Shown: positions 39,833 to 49,848, counted from the stretch's first letter. The stretch is DNA of 64,000 nucleotides from an uncultured Selenomonadales bacterium (GCA_905200615.1 CAJKLB010000003.1:33570-97569); one strand, 5' to 3'. The notes: generated by a model not told the origin, from the letters alone. Numbers and translations are program-made.

Positions 39833-41221
39833 ATGGGTCTTATTAAAGCAGCGATAGGGGCGCTCGGCGGTACACTTGCCGATCAATGGAAAGAATTTTT
39901 CTATTGTGACGCGCTTGACGCCGACGTTCTGGTTACGAAAGGACAAAAACGTATTTCGGGCCGTTCCTCCAACACAAAAGGAAATGACAATATCATTTCC
40001 AACGGCTCCGGTATCGCCGTTGCCGACGGGCAGTGTATGATTATTGTAGAACAGGGAAAGGTGGTTGAAGTTTGCGCCGAGCCCGGCGAATTTACTTACG
40101 ACGCTTCTACCGAACCCAGCATTTTTGCCGGAAGCCTGGGCCGCAGTATTTTGGATACCTTTAAAACCATCGGCAAGCGCTTTACTTACGGGGGAGATAC
40201 CGGCAAGGATCAGCGTGTTTACTATTTCAATACGAAGGAACTGATTGATAATAAATTCGGCACCCCCAACCCCATCCCTTTTCGTGTAGTGGATAAAAAT
40301 ATTGGTTTGGATATTGACGTGGCGGTGCGCTGTAACGGAGTCTATTCGTACAAAATCACGGATCCTCTTTTATTTTATACCAATGTTTGCGGCAATGTAG
40401 AGCAGGATTATACCCGTGCTGATATTGAAGGTCAGCTAAAAACAGAGTTTTTAAGCGCGCTTCAGCCCGCGTTTGCTAAAATTTCGGCAATGGGCATCCG
40501 CTACAGCGCTCTGCCCGGCCACGCGGAAGAACTCTGTCAGGCAATGAACGAGGCACTGACCGCCAAATGGGCCCAGCTGCGCGGTTTACGGGTTGTATCT
40601 GTAGCCATGAACCCCATTACGCTTTCGGAAGAAGACGCTGCCATGATCAAGCAGGCGCAGCAAACGGCGATTATGCGCGATCCCACCATGGCGGCGGCTA
40701 CTTTGGTTGGCGCGCAGGCTGAGGCAATGAAATCCGCGGCGAAAAACGAGAACGGCGCAATGATGGGCTTTATGGGAGTTTCCATGGCGCAGCAAGCAGG
40801 CGGTACAAACGCGCAGAATCTGTTTGCCCTCGGCGCGCAGCAGCAAACGGAAAGGAAAGAAAAAGCAGAAGATTCGGCCGCTTGGCAATGCAGCTGCGGT
40901 GCCAGAGTTTCGGGAAATTTCTGCCCCGAGTGCGGTGCGAAAAAGCCGGCCGAAAAAAAAGGCTGGAAATGCTCCTGCGGGGCTCAAGCAGAGGGTAATT
41001 TTTGTCCCGAGTGCGGCGCGAAAAAACCGGATGAGGGCTGGAAGTGTTCTTGCGGAGCCGTGAACAAGGGAAAATTCTGCCCCGAATGCGGTGCGAAAAA
41101 ACCGGATAACGCGCCGCTTTACCGTTGTGATAAATGCGGATGGGAACCGAAGGATCCGCATCATCCGCCCAAATTCTGCCCCGAATGCGGCGATAATTTT
41201 GATGAAAACGACAAAACGTAA
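39833..41221 (+). CDS. SPFH-domain (virion core/YdjI-like) protein with C-terminal zinc ribbons
   Basis: 462 aa, start after GGGAG. Residues about 1-290 match the YdjI-type SPFH family: WKEFFYCDALDADVLVTKGQKR, VEQGKVVEVCAEPGEFTYD, KEPF-like loops and an SPFH/band-7-like core. Residues about 345-462 hold four zinc ribbons; three are near-identical tandem units of about 23 residues (CSCGA ... NFCPECGAKKP) and the last is CDKCGWEPK ... FCPECG. In Bacillus subtilis YdjI is encoded with YdjG and YdjH beside pspA and helps to place PspA at the membrane. Here the order is YdjI-YdjG-YdjH, with no pspA in the window. Confidence 0.85.
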   Translation: MGLIKAAIGALGGTLADQWKEFFYCDALDADVLVTKGQKRISGRSSNTKGNDNIISNGSGIAVADGQCMIIVEQGKVVEVCAEPGEFTYDASTEPSIFAGSLGRSILDTFKTIGKRFTYGGDTGKDQRVYYFNTKELIDNKFGTPNPIPFRVVDKNIGLDIDVAVRCNGVYSYKITDPLLFYTNVCGNVEQDYTRADIEGQLKTEFLSALQPAFAKISAMGIRYSALPGHAEELCQAMNEALTAKWAQLRGLRVVSVAMNPITLSEEDAAMIKQAQQTAIMRDPTMAAATLVGAQAEAMKSAAKNENGAMMGFMGVSMAQQAGGTNAQNLFALGAQQQTERKEKAEDSAAWQCSCGARVSGNFCPECGAKKPAEKKGWKCSCGAQAEGNFCPECGAKKPDEGWKCSCGAVNKGKFCPECGAKKPDNAPLYRCDKCGWEPKDPHHPPKFCPECGDNFDENDKT

Positions 41222-41337
41222 TTTTTATGGAAAACCGGGTATCCCCGGGCGCTGCCGCAGCCGAATTTTTCTTGGCGGCAGCGCTGTTTTTTGATGTTTA
41301 CCGTTTCGGCGGTATTTTGAAAGCAGGAGAGATTGAT

Positions 41338-42432
41338 ATGTCAGAGCTACTGGAATATAAATGCCCGTGCTGCGGGGGCGCCATCGAATTTGACAGCACG
41401 CTGCAAAAGATGAAATGTCCCTATTGCGACACAACGTTTGACCCGGAGACCTTAAAAGACTATGATGACGCGCTCAAAAGTGACACCGCATCCAATATGG
41501 AGTGGGAAACGTCTGCCGGGGGAAACTGGCAGCCGGGGGAAACCGATGATATGTCGGTTTATGTGTGTAATTCCTGCGGCGGAGAGATCATCAGCAATAA
41601 AACCACCGCGGCGGCAAGCTGTCCGTTTTGCGGAAATCCCGTGGTAATGAAGGGTAATTTTTCCGGCGATCTGCGTCCGGATTACGTGATTCCCTTTCAA
41701 TTGAGCAAAGAAGACGCAAAAGCGGGCTTTACGCAACATTTAAAAGGCAAGCGTCTGGTGCCCAAGGTTTTTTCAAGCCAAAGTCATATTGATGAGATTA
41801 AGGGTGTTTATGTGCCTTTTTGGTTGTTTGATGCCGACGCGGACGCGAATATCCGGTATCGGGCCACTCGGACGCGCGCTTGGAGCGACAGCAACTATAA
41901 CTACGTGGAAACCAGCCATTATTCGCTGCTTCGCGCCGGAAATATCGGCTTTGAGCGCGTTCCGGTAGACGGATCCTCGGTCATGCCTGATGATTTGATG
42001 GAATCCATTGAGCCGTTTGATTTTTCTCAGGCGGTAGATTTTCAAACCGCGTATATGGCCGGTTTTTTTGCCGACCGATACGATGTAACGGCTCAGCAGA
42101 GTATTCAGCGAGCCAACGAGCGCATTCAAAAAAGTACGGAAAGTATGTTTGCCTCTACCGTAAGCGGATATCAGTCGGTTGTGCCGGAAAACAGCGGAAT
42201 TTCGCTTTCCAACGGAAAGGCCGTTTACGCGCTTTACCCGGTATGGCTGTTAAGTACCAGCTGGCAGGGAAAAACCTATACCTTTGCCATGAACGGCCAA
42301 ACCGGTAAATTTGTCGGGGATCTGCCGATGGATAAAAGCGCGTACTGGCGATGGCTTTTAGGCCTTTGGGGCGGCTGCTCGGCAGGAATTTTTTTGCTGA
42401 TATTGATTGCCTGGCTGCTCAATCTTCTTTGA
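41338..42432 (+). CDS. TFIIB-type zinc-ribbon membrane protein (YdjG-like)
   Basis: 364 aa. Start at 41338 (MSELLEYKCPCCGG) after CAGGAGAG; the longer frame from 41227 lacks a binding site. Two N-terminal zinc ribbons (CPCCGG ... CPYC and CNSCGG ... CPFCG), then a soluble beta-rich region (YVIPFQLSKEDAK, GVYVPFWLFDADA) and a C-terminal transmembrane helix near 340-362. This is the YdjG-type architecture. Follows the SPFH gene by 116 bp and precedes the TPM gene by 56 bp, same strand; together they form a conserved membrane-associated trio. Confidence 0.83.
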   Translation: MSELLEYKCPCCGGAIEFDSTLQKMKCPYCDTTFDPETLKDYDDALKSDTASNMEWETSAGGNWQPGETDDMSVYVCNSCGGEIISNKTTAAASCPFCGNPVVMKGNFSGDLRPDYVIPFQLSKEDAKAGFTQHLKGKRLVPKVFSSQSHIDEIKGVYVPFWLFDADADANIRYRATRTRAWSDSNYNYVETSHYSLLRAGNIGFERVPVDGSSVMPDDLMESIEPFDFSQAVDFQTAYMAGFFADRYDVTAQQSIQRANERIQKSTESMFASTVSGYQSVVPENSGISLSNGKAVYALYPVWLLSTSWQGKTYTFAMNGQTGKFVGDLPMDKSAYWRWLLGLWGGCSAGIFLLILIAWLLNLL

Positions 42433-42488
42433 GGGAACAATTTTTATTTCACCGATAGAGCCGCTTGCGCGGCCGCATGGAGTTTATA

Positions 42489-43298
42489 ATGAAAAAAATC
42501 TGTTTGTTATTGATTTTCTGCTTTTCTCTAACGGTTTCCGCCGTGGCGGAAAATACCCCTGCTATTCCGCAGCAAAGACAGCTGCCTTTATTGGTAGATA
42601 ACGCCTCGCTGCTTTCTTCTTCGGAGGAAGAGGCCCTGTTAGAAAAATTAAACGGCATCAGCCAAGTTCACGAATGTGATGTTGCCATCGTTACGGTTTA
42701 TTCTCTGGGTTCTAAAAGCGCTGCCGCTTATGCCGATGATTTTTATGATTATAACGGCTATGGCTATGGGGAGAATGATGACGGTATTTTGCTTTTAATC
42801 AGCATGGAGAACCGCGATTGGGCCATTACGACCTACGGTTTCGGCGAGGACGCTTTTACCCCAAGCGGTCAGGCGTATATCGTAGAACAGTTTCGCCCTT
42901 ATTTAAGCCAGGGCGATTACAGTGAAGCTTTTCTTTGCTTTGCCGACTTGTGTGACGACTTCCTGACGCAGGCCGCCGCCGGACATCCGTATGATTCGGA
43001 AAACCTGCCCAGAGGCGCGTTTCAGCTTTCCTGGATTCTGATTGCGCTGGGCATCGGTTTTTTGATTGCCATCGTTTCCGTTTCGGCAATGAAATCCAAA
43101 CTGAAATCCGTTCGCCGGCAGCCGGCGGCATCCAGTTACATCCGTCCCGATAGCTTTCAGGTAACGCAAAGCCGCGATATCTTTCTGTATCGAAACGTCT
43201 CCCGCACAGCCCGTCCTAAAAACACCTCCTCTTCCTCCGGCGGAAGTCATGTCAGTTCGTCCGGACGCAGTCACGGCGGCAGCAGCGGAAAGTTTTAA
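42489..43298 (+). CDS. TPM-domain membrane protein (YdjH/YgcG-like)
   Basis: 269 aa. Start at 42489 (MKKICLLLIF) with GGAG 6 bases upstream. Signal peptide 1-20; TPM domain about 30-160 (LLVDNASLLSSSEEEALLEKL, DVAIVTVYSLG, YGYGENDDGILLLISMENRDW, ITTYGFGEDAF), which binds divalent cations. One transmembrane helix (about 180-203), then a Ser/Gly/His-rich tail (SSSSGGSHVSSSGRSHGGSSGKF), a common ending of TPM proteins. Third gene of the YdjI-YdjG-YdjH-like cluster; probable partner in a membrane-stress or membrane-microdomain complex. Confidence 0.87.
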   Translation: MKKICLLLIFCFSLTVSAVAENTPAIPQQRQLPLLVDNASLLSSSEEEALLEKLNGISQVHECDVAIVTVYSLGSKSAAAYADDFYDYNGYGYGENDDGILLLISMENRDWAITTYGFGEDAFTPSGQAYIVEQFRPYLSQGDYSEAFLCFADLCDDFLTQAAAGHPYDSENLPRGAFQLSWILIALGIGFLIAIVSVSAMKSKLKSVRRQPAASSYIRPDSFQVTQSRDIFLYRNVSRTARPKNTSSSSGGSHVSSSGRSHGGSSGKF

Positions 43299-43325
43299 CT
43301 ACGCTTCCCCTGCCGGGAAAGCGCA

Positions 43326-43515
43326 GCGTATCAAAAAAAAGTTACACGGCCGAAAAAGTTCGACGGGTTTGTTCGCCTTTTTCAAAAGCGGCTCGCCGGG
43401 TTGCCTTCCAAAGAGAGCGAAATCTTACGAAAAAGAGCCCGGAAGGGGCGGTAAGCGTCCCGGTGGGACGTTTACCCTGCGGCGAACCCTCCCATGCGAT
43501 GCATAAATTTTTTGT
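43326..43515 (+). repeat. Dispersed repeat R2, copy 1
   Basis: About 190 bp: GCGTATCAAAAAAAAGTTACACGG split over 43326-43349, TTCGCCTTTTTCAAAAGCGGC, AAAGAGAGCGAAATCTTACG, CGGAAGGGGCGGTAAG, hairpin ACGTCCC-type (GCGTCCC / GGGACGT), CTGCGGCGAACCCTCCC and GCGATGCATAAA. The same blocks appear inverted at 55440-55612. Confidence 0.72.
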
Positions 43516-43761
43516 ACCGATGCACGAACCGTTTTTTCGGCAGACCGCGCTTCCCTTTCCGGGGAAGCTTTTTTCATCCGCTGAATATGCTTCCGCATTT
43601 TCGGGCAAAGAGTTTTTTCTCCTCAAACACGGCTGCCTTGCAGGCACATATCCGGGGAAAAAAAACGGGGCGGGAAAATACAGCGGAAGAAAAGAAAAAT
43701 TTCGTTTCTTTTTTGTATAAGCAAAAACACGGATAAATCGGCGTTTTATACGAAAAAATCT

Positions 43762-43790
43762 TTGCCTAAAAATGTCTTTTCATATATAAT
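43762..43790 (+). promoter_or_regulatory. Promoter of the miaB-mutS-mutL-miaA operon
   Basis: -35 TTGCCT (43762-43767), -10 TATAAT (43785-43790), 17-bp spacer. Its position makes the upstream ATG at 43806 nearly leaderless and supports the GTG at 43875 as the miaB start. Confidence 0.7.
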
Positions 43791-43874
43791 AATAGAATAT
43801 ATATTATGGTTTTACGCACGGTTTTGCCTCGGGGGCAACGCAGTGCAAAATATGGCCAGCAAGGGGGAGCAAGC

Positions 43875-45296
43875 GTGCAGCTTCGCAAAATAGAGCGGTT
43901 TGAAAATACTTCCGGCGCGGAATACATAGAAAAAGTAAATATCCTTTTGGGAACAAAAAAACGCACTTATTTTGTGGAGACTTACGGCTGCCAGATGAAC
44001 GTACGGGATTCCCAAACGCTGGCGGGTATGCTTGAGCGCATGGGCTATACGCCGGCGGCCCTCAGAGAAGACGCCGACGCGGTAATCTTTAATACCTGCT
44101 GTGTGCGCGAGGGAGCCGAGGAACGCCTGCTGGGCAATTTGGGTGTTTTAAAGCCTTTAAAGCAGCAAAAACCCGATATGCTGATTATGGTTTGCGGCTG
44201 TATGATGCAGGAGCCCGGCATGGCCGAATCGATCCGGCGCCGATTTCGCTTTGTGGATGTCGTATTCGGCACCCATAACACGCACTGTCTGCCGGAGCTG
44301 ATGTATCGGGCGCTTACGGAGCACATACCGGCTTATCAGTTGTGGCCGAAAGAGCAAGGGATTGTAGAGGACATGCCGGTTCTGCGCGAGCGTTCCGCCT
44401 CTGCTTGGATCAACATCATGTACGGCTGCAATAATTTTTGTTCTTACTGCATCGTTCCCTACGTACGCGGCCGGGAGCGTTCCCGTCAAAGTGAAGATAT
44501 CCTGAAGGAAGCGCGCGCACTGGCCGAACAGGGCGTAAAGGAAATCACTCTTTTGGGGCAGAATGTCAACTCCTACGGTAAGGAACGCGATGAAATTTCT
44601 TTTCCGGCGCTTTTAAAAAAACTGGATGAAATAGACGGCATTGAACGAATCCGCTTTATGACCAGCCATCCAAAGGATCTTTCAGATGAGCTGATTGAAA
44701 TTATGGCGCATTCCCGCCATATATGCAAATATATTCACCTTCCCGTGCAATCAGGCTCTGACAGAATTTTAACGCTGATGAACCGTCGTTACACCCGGCA
44801 GAACTATTTTGACCTGATTCAAAAATTACGTCAGGCTATGCCGGAAATCGCGCTTTCCACGGATATTATTGTGGGCTTCCCTACCGAAACCGAAAAGGAT
44901 TTTGAGGATACGCTGGATTTATACCGGCGGGTAGGCTTCAACTCGTCTTTTACCTTCATCTATTCCAAACGAAAAGGAACACCCGCGGCCGAAATGGAAG
45001 GGCAAGTGCATGAGCGCGACGCCAAGGATCGTATCGCGCGGCTGATTAAGCTTGCCGAAGAATGTACGCTTGCCGCAAATCAAAAATATCCCGGGCGAAG
45101 CTATCGTGTTCTGGTGGAAAGTGTTTCCCGCCGGGATCCGAATATGGTGTCGGGCCGTACCGACTGCGGCAGGATGGTAAACTTTCCCGGAAAAACGGAT
45201 TTAATCGGTAAAATCGTAACCGTGAAAATTACACAAAGCAAATTAAATACGCTTTTAGGAGAAATGGAGGAAGAAGCATGCCCCTTTCACCGATGA
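43875..45296 (+). CDS. miaB: tRNA-2-methylthio-N6-dimethylallyladenosine synthase MiaB
   Basis: Radical-SAM methylthiotransferase that converts i6A37 to ms2i6A37 in tRNA, 473 aa. GTG start at 43875 has GGGGAG five bases upstream. N-terminal UPF0004 domain with three cluster cysteines (TYGCQMN, FNTCCVRE, MVCGCM); radical-SAM motif CNNFCSYCIVPYVRGRERSR; IHLPVQSGSDRIL; a C-terminal TRAM domain (RVLVESVSRRDPNMVSGRT). Overlaps mutS by 19 bp. Its substrate-making partner miaA is four genes downstream in the same operon. Confidence 0.95.
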   Translation: MQLRKIERFENTSGAEYIEKVNILLGTKKRTYFVETYGCQMNVRDSQTLAGMLERMGYTPAALREDADAVIFNTCCVREGAEERLLGNLGVLKPLKQQKPDMLIMVCGCMMQEPGMAESIRRRFRFVDVVFGTHNTHCLPELMYRALTEHIPAYQLWPKEQGIVEDMPVLRERSASAWINIMYGCNNFCSYCIVPYVRGRERSRQSEDILKEARALAEQGVKEITLLGQNVNSYGKERDEISFPALLKKLDEIDGIERIRFMTSHPKDLSDELIEIMAHSRHICKYIHLPVQSGSDRILTLMNRRYTRQNYFDLIQKLRQAMPEIALSTDIIVGFPTETEKDFEDTLDLYRRVGFNSSFTFIYSKRKGTPAAEMEGQVHERDAKDRIARLIKLAEECTLAANQKYPGRSYRVLVESVSRRDPNMVSGRTDCGRMVNFPGKTDLIGKIVTVKITQSKLNTLLGEMEEEACPFHR

Positions 45297-47884
45297 TGCA
45301 GCGCTATATCGTGCTGAAGGAACAATATAAAGATTGCCTTGTTTTTTATCGGCTGGGCGATTTTTATGAGATGTTTTTTGACGACGCACAGATCGCCTCC
45401 AAAGAGCTGCAGCTCACCCTGACCGGGCGCGACTGCGGCTTAGAAGAAAAGGCTCCTATGTGCGGCGTGCCGTATCACAGCGTAAACAATTATATCAACA
45501 AACTGCTGGAAAAAAATTATAAAGTAGCCATCTGCGAGCAGCTGACCGATCCCAAAGAATCCAAAGGTCTGGTAGAGCGGGACGTTATCCGTGTGATTAC
45601 CCCGGGAACGGTCATTGAAGACGCGATGCTGGAGGGCAAAAACAACAATTTCTTAGCCGCGGCCGTATATAAGGAAAACCGCTGCGGTATCGCCTGGGCG
45701 GATGTTTCCACCGGAGAATTCAACCTGACCGAAGTGTTATGTGAAAACGGAATAGATAGCGTAAGCGATAAGCTGTTTGAGATATCACCTAATGAAATTA
45801 TTGTAGACGCGGGTTTTTCACAGGCGGCACAGAAAATGCCGGAATACATAAAAAAACAGTTCAAACCCTTTATGGAGGTACCCGGTCTGTTTGAATCCGA
45901 GGCCGATATCGCCAAGCTCACGCGCCGCTTTCCGCAGGCAAAAGGGCTTGAGAAAAAATATCCCTGTGCCGTGCAGGCCGCCGCGGGGCTGTGGAGCTAT
46001 TTAGGAACCACGCAGAAAAATACGCTGGCGCATATGACGCAGCTTTCGTTTATTGCGGGAAAAGAGTACCTGCAGCTGGACGCGGCGGCAATCCGTAATT
46101 TGGAAATCTTTAAATCCATGGGCGCGCACGGCACGCGCGGTACGCTGCTGTGGTTGCTGGATAAGACCGAAACCGCCATGGGCGGCAGGAAACTGAAAGC
46201 CTGGCTGGAGCGTCCCTTGCGAAAAAAAGAAGAGATTGACCGACGCTTAGATGCCGTGGAGGAACTGCAAAATTATATTCTGCGCGAGGATATCAAGCCT
46301 CAGCTTAGTACCATCGGCGATATTGAGCGTATCTGCACCCGGGTTTCTTACGGTACGGTCAACGCGCGGGAGACCGCCGCCATGCGCCGTTCACTCAAAG
46401 TGCTGCCGGATATCCGGCAGGCGCTGCTGAACTGCAGCAGCGCGCTCTTAAAAGAGTGCGGCGAAAATATCGATGGGCTGGAGGATATCTACGGTCTTTT
46501 GGAAGCCGCCATTGCCGAGGATCCGGCCGACAGCGTAAAAGAGGGCGGGATTATCCGCGCCGGCTATAACGCGCAGCTGGATGCCTACCGTGACGCCGTG
46601 AAAAACGGCCAAAACTGGATTTTGCAGTTGGAGGCAAAAGAGCGTGAAGAGACCGGTATCAAAACCTTAAAAATTAAATTCAATAAGGTGTTCGGCTATT
46701 CTATTGAGGTAACCAACAGTTTTTTGGATAAAGTGCCTTACAGCTATGTACGGAAACAGACGCTTACCGGCGGTGAACGCTTTATTACTCCTGAACTGAA
46801 AGCCATGGAAGAAAAAATTTTAGGCAGCGAGGAAAAAGCCGTTCGTTTGGAATATGAAATTTTCTGTCAGGTGCGGGAAGAGCTGTTAAAGGCGCTTCCG
46901 CGCCTGAAGCAAACGGCCGCGGCCGTTTCCACGGCGGATTGTCTTTGTTCTTTAGCGGCTGTGGCCGCGGACTTTTCCTATACGCGGCCAAAGATAACAA
47001 CCGACGGCGCTATTCATATTACACAGGGACGGCATCCGGTTATTGAGGCGATGATGGACGACGGTTCCTTTGTTCCTAACGATACGCTGCTGGACACGCA
47101 GGAAAACCGCTTTATGGTAATTACCGGCCCCAATATGGCGGGAAAAAGCACCTATATGCGTCAGGTGGCGCTGATTACACTGATGGCGCACATCGGCAGT
47201 TTTGTGCCCGCGGCGCAGGCGGAGATTTCCGTTTGCGACCGAATTTTTACCCGGGTGGGTGCCTCGGACGATCTGGCCGCCGGGCAAAGTACCTTTATGC
47301 TGGAAATGAACGAAGTGGCCGGCATTTTAAAGAACGCCACAAGCGACAGCCTGATTATTTTAGATGAGATCGGCCGGGGAACCAGCACATTTGACGGGCT
47401 TTCCATCGCGTGGGCCGTTACCGAATATATTGCCAAAAAGAAAAACATCGGCGCCAAAACGCTGTTTGCCACGCATTACCATGAATTAAGTGAATTAGAG
47501 GGCCGGCTGGACGGTATTAAAAATTACTGCATTACCGTAAAAGAGCACGGCGAGGATGTCATTTTTCTGCGTAAGATTATGCGGGGCAGCGCAGATAAGA
47601 GTTTCGGTATTGCCGTGGCGCGTTTAGCGGGAGTTCCCAAACCCGTACTGGATCGCGCCAAGGAGATTCTTACTACGTTAGAGGATGCCGATATCAGTAA
47701 AAGCGGACTGGTCGGCGGCAAGGGAAAAACGGTGAAAGCCGAGCAGACGCTGATGTTTGTAAGCAGCAATACGCAGGATATCATACAAAAGCTCAAGGCA
47801 GTGGATATCAATACGCTTACGCCTCTTTCGGCGCTGAATATCCTCTGTGAGCTTCGTGAGCAGGCAAAGAGGGAAAAGGAATGA
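45278..47884 (+). CDS. mutS: DNA mismatch repair protein MutS
   Basis: Mismatch recognition ATPase, 868 aa. N-terminal mismatch-binding domain with the Phe-x-Glu-like motif FYRLGDFYEMF, connector and clamp regions, and an ATPase domain with Walker A GPNMAGKST (about residue 615), Walker B LIILDEIGRGTST and the FATHYHEL switch. The C-terminus ends without an obvious dimerisation oddity. Overlaps miaB (19 bp) and mutL (4 bp, ATGA). Confidence 0.97.
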   Translation: MPLSPMMQRYIVLKEQYKDCLVFYRLGDFYEMFFDDAQIASKELQLTLTGRDCGLEEKAPMCGVPYHSVNNYINKLLEKNYKVAICEQLTDPKESKGLVERDVIRVITPGTVIEDAMLEGKNNNFLAAAVYKENRCGIAWADVSTGEFNLTEVLCENGIDSVSDKLFEISPNEIIVDAGFSQAAQKMPEYIKKQFKPFMEVPGLFESEADIAKLTRRFPQAKGLEKKYPCAVQAAAGLWSYLGTTQKNTLAHMTQLSFIAGKEYLQLDAAAIRNLEIFKSMGAHGTRGTLLWLLDKTETAMGGRKLKAWLERPLRKKEEIDRRLDAVEELQNYILREDIKPQLSTIGDIERICTRVSYGTVNARETAAMRRSLKVLPDIRQALLNCSSALLKECGENIDGLEDIYGLLEAAIAEDPADSVKEGGIIRAGYNAQLDAYRDAVKNGQNWILQLEAKEREETGIKTLKIKFNKVFGYSIEVTNSFLDKVPYSYVRKQTLTGGERFITPELKAMEEKILGSEEKAVRLEYEIFCQVREELLKALPRLKQTAAAVSTADCLCSLAAVAADFSYTRPKITTDGAIHITQGRHPVIEAMMDDGSFVPNDTLLDTQENRFMVITGPNMAGKSTYMRQVALITLMAHIGSFVPAAQAEISVCDRIFTRVGASDDLAAGQSTFMLEMNEVAGILKNATSDSLIILDEIGRGTSTFDGLSIAWAVTEYIAKKKNIGAKTLFATHYHELSELEGRLDGIKNYCITVKEHGEDVIFLRKIMRGSADKSFGIAVARLAGVPKPVLDRAKEILTTLEDADISKSGLVGGKGKTVKAEQTLMFVSSNTQDIIQKLKAVDINTLTPLSALNILCELREQAKREKE

Positions 47885-49848
47885 AGATAAAATTACTTGA
47901 CGCTTCCGTAGCCAATAAAATCGCTGCGGGCGAAGTGGTAGAGAGGCCGGCTTCCATTGTAAAGGAACTGGTGGAAAACAGCATTGACGCCGGCGCCAGC
48001 AGCGTAACGGTAGAAATCCGCGGCGGCGGAATCGATTTGATACGTATTTCCGATAACGGCTGCGGTATGGAGGAAGACGACGTAAAGCAGGCGTTTCTGC
48101 GCCATGCCACCAGCAAGATTTCCCGCGCGGAAGATTTAAACGATATCAATACCTTGGGATTTCGGGGTGAGGCTTTGGCCAGTATTGCCGCCGTTTCCCG
48201 CGTGCGTCTTGTTACCCGAACCGCTGATGCGCCGGAAGGCACCGAAATCGCTTTAGAGGGCGGAAAAATAGAAAAATTTTGCGCCGCCGGCTGCTCCGAG
48301 GGAACGGGGATCTGGGTAAAAGACCTGTTTTTTAATACGCCAGCCCGCCGAAAATTTTTAAAAAAGCCTTCGCAGGAAGCTTCCTATATCGGCGAAGTCA
48401 TGAATCGAATGGCGCTTTCCAATCCTGCGGTATCCATGCGGTTTATCCAGGAAGCAAAAACCATTCTGCATACTCCCGGAGACGGCAGTCTGCTTTCGGC
48501 GATCCGTGCGATCTATGGCGCCGAGGTTTCGGGCAATATGATCCCGGTGAACTATGAGGCCAACCGGATTCGTTTGACCGGTTATCTGGGCAATCGGGAA
48601 CTGCAAAAAAACAACCGCAGCTGGCAGCTGCTGTTTGTAAACGGACGCTGGATCAAAAATCAGCTGATCTCGCAGGCGGTGCAGGACGCTTACGCCGGCA
48701 GGCTGAATATCGGCAAATTTCCGTTTTTTATTTTAAAAATGGAACTTTCGGGGAATTTGGTAGATGTCAATGTACATCCGAACAAACAGGAAGTACGCTT
48801 TGCCGAGGGATTACCGGTCTATGAAACCGTAAACAAGGCTGTCTGTGACGCGCTGCGCGCCAATCAGGAAATTCCCCGTCTGTTTCGGGAACCCGTACCG
48901 GAGAAAACGGGGGTTTCGGGAATTATAGAGGTGGAGACCGTTGACCAGGTACTGCCCGTTTTTTCCAAAAACGCAAAGGAGGCACAGCCGTCCGGCGCGG
49001 AGGCGGAAGCGGTCGTTTCAATACCGGAAAGCACGGATTCTATCCCGATATCCGCGCCGGAGCCTTTCGTCGCGCCGCCGGCGGACGAAGCCGCGCCTGA
49101 AAAAAAAGCCGTGTTTTCGGCACAGCGGGAAAATCAGCGTGCCGAGAGTATCAAAAAGTTCGCTGAATTTATTGCCGGCAGCACGGCGGAGATAGCCGAA
49201 ACCGGATTTTCCCCGATATCCATAATACCGGAAAATATTCCCGTGCAGCAGGAAATTCAAATGGAATATAAATCTCAATATAAAATGACCGGCGTTTTAT
49301 TTGATACCTATATTCTTTTAGAAGCCGGGGAAGACGCCTATATCATTGACCAGCATGCCGCACATGAACGGCTGCTGTTTGAAAAATTTATGAAGCAGGC
49401 GCAGGAAAATACGGCGGCAAGTCAATACCTGCTTACGCCGGAAGTGATTCGGGTTTCTCCCGTGGAACAGGCCTTTTTGGAAGAACTGCTGCCCCAACTG
49501 GCAGATATCGGCTACGAGATTGAAGCGGTAGGTCCCGGTGCTTTTGCCCTAAAAGCGGCGCCCGCGGCTCTGGGAACGGTGGATCCGGAACGCTTTCTTT
49601 CCGCGCTGCTGGATGAACGCGCGTCACTGCGGCAGCTTAAGGGAGCGGAGCTCAAGCGCTCGCGCCTGATACAGCTTTCCTGTAAAAGCGCGGTCAAGGG
49701 CGGCGATAAGCTTTCCGCCGAGGACATTGAAAAACTGATGCAGCTGATTATGCAGGAAAATATCCCTCTTTCCTGCCCCCACGGCCGGCCGATTTTAATA
49801 AGACTTACAAAGCGTGAATTAGAAGTCCGCTTTAAAAGAATCCAATGA
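47881..49848 (+). CDS. mutL: DNA mismatch repair protein MutL
   Basis: 655 aa. N-terminal GHKL ATPase (ENSIDAGA, ISDNGCGM, GFRGEALASI), transducer with VNVHPNKQEVRF, a long Pro/Ala/Glu-rich linker (about 340-450) and a C-terminal domain with DQHAAHERLLFE. This is the metal-binding endonuclease motif DQHAx2Ex4E; CPHGRP is the second motif. MutL is therefore predicted to be the nicking endonuclease in this organism, as expected for bacteria without MutH. Overlaps both neighbours by 4 bp. Confidence 0.97.
   Translation: MKIKLLDASVANKIAAGEVVERPASIVKELVENSIDAGASSVTVEIRGGGIDLIRISDNGCGMEEDDVKQAFLRHATSKISRAEDLNDINTLGFRGEALASIAAVSRVRLVTRTADAPEGTEIALEGGKIEKFCAAGCSEGTGIWVKDLFFNTPARRKFLKKPSQEASYIGEVMNRMALSNPAVSMRFIQEAKTILHTPGDGSLLSAIRAIYGAEVSGNMIPVNYEANRIRLTGYLGNRELQKNNRSWQLLFVNGRWIKNQLISQAVQDAYAGRLNIGKFPFFILKMELSGNLVDVNVHPNKQEVRFAEGLPVYETVNKAVCDALRANQEIPRLFREPVPEKTGVSGIIEVETVDQVLPVFSKNAKEAQPSGAEAEAVVSIPESTDSIPISAPEPFVAPPADEAAPEKKAVFSAQRENQRAESIKKFAEFIAGSTAEIAETGFSPISIIPENIPVQQEIQMEYKSQYKMTGVLFDTYILLEAGEDAYIIDQHAAHERLLFEKFMKQAQENTAASQYLLTPEVIRVSPVEQAFLEELLPQLADIGYEIEAVGPGAFALKAAPAALGTVDPERFLSALLDERASLRQLKGAELKRSRLIQLSCKSAVKGGDKLSAEDIEKLMQLIMQENIPLSCPHGRPILIRLTKRELEVRFKRIQ

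Larger units (their letters stand above)
43299..43874. other. 576-bp intergenic region before miaB
   Basis: Contains R2 copy 1, then about 250 bp of Phe/Arg-rich open frames on both strands that lack ribosome binding sites and look like repeat or compositional artefacts, and the miaB promoter with a leader of about 78 nt. Confidence 0.6.

Noticed and set aside
43342..43736. Several overlapping Phe/Arg-rich open frames before miaB
   Set aside because: They overlap repeat R2 and each other on both strands, without translation signals.
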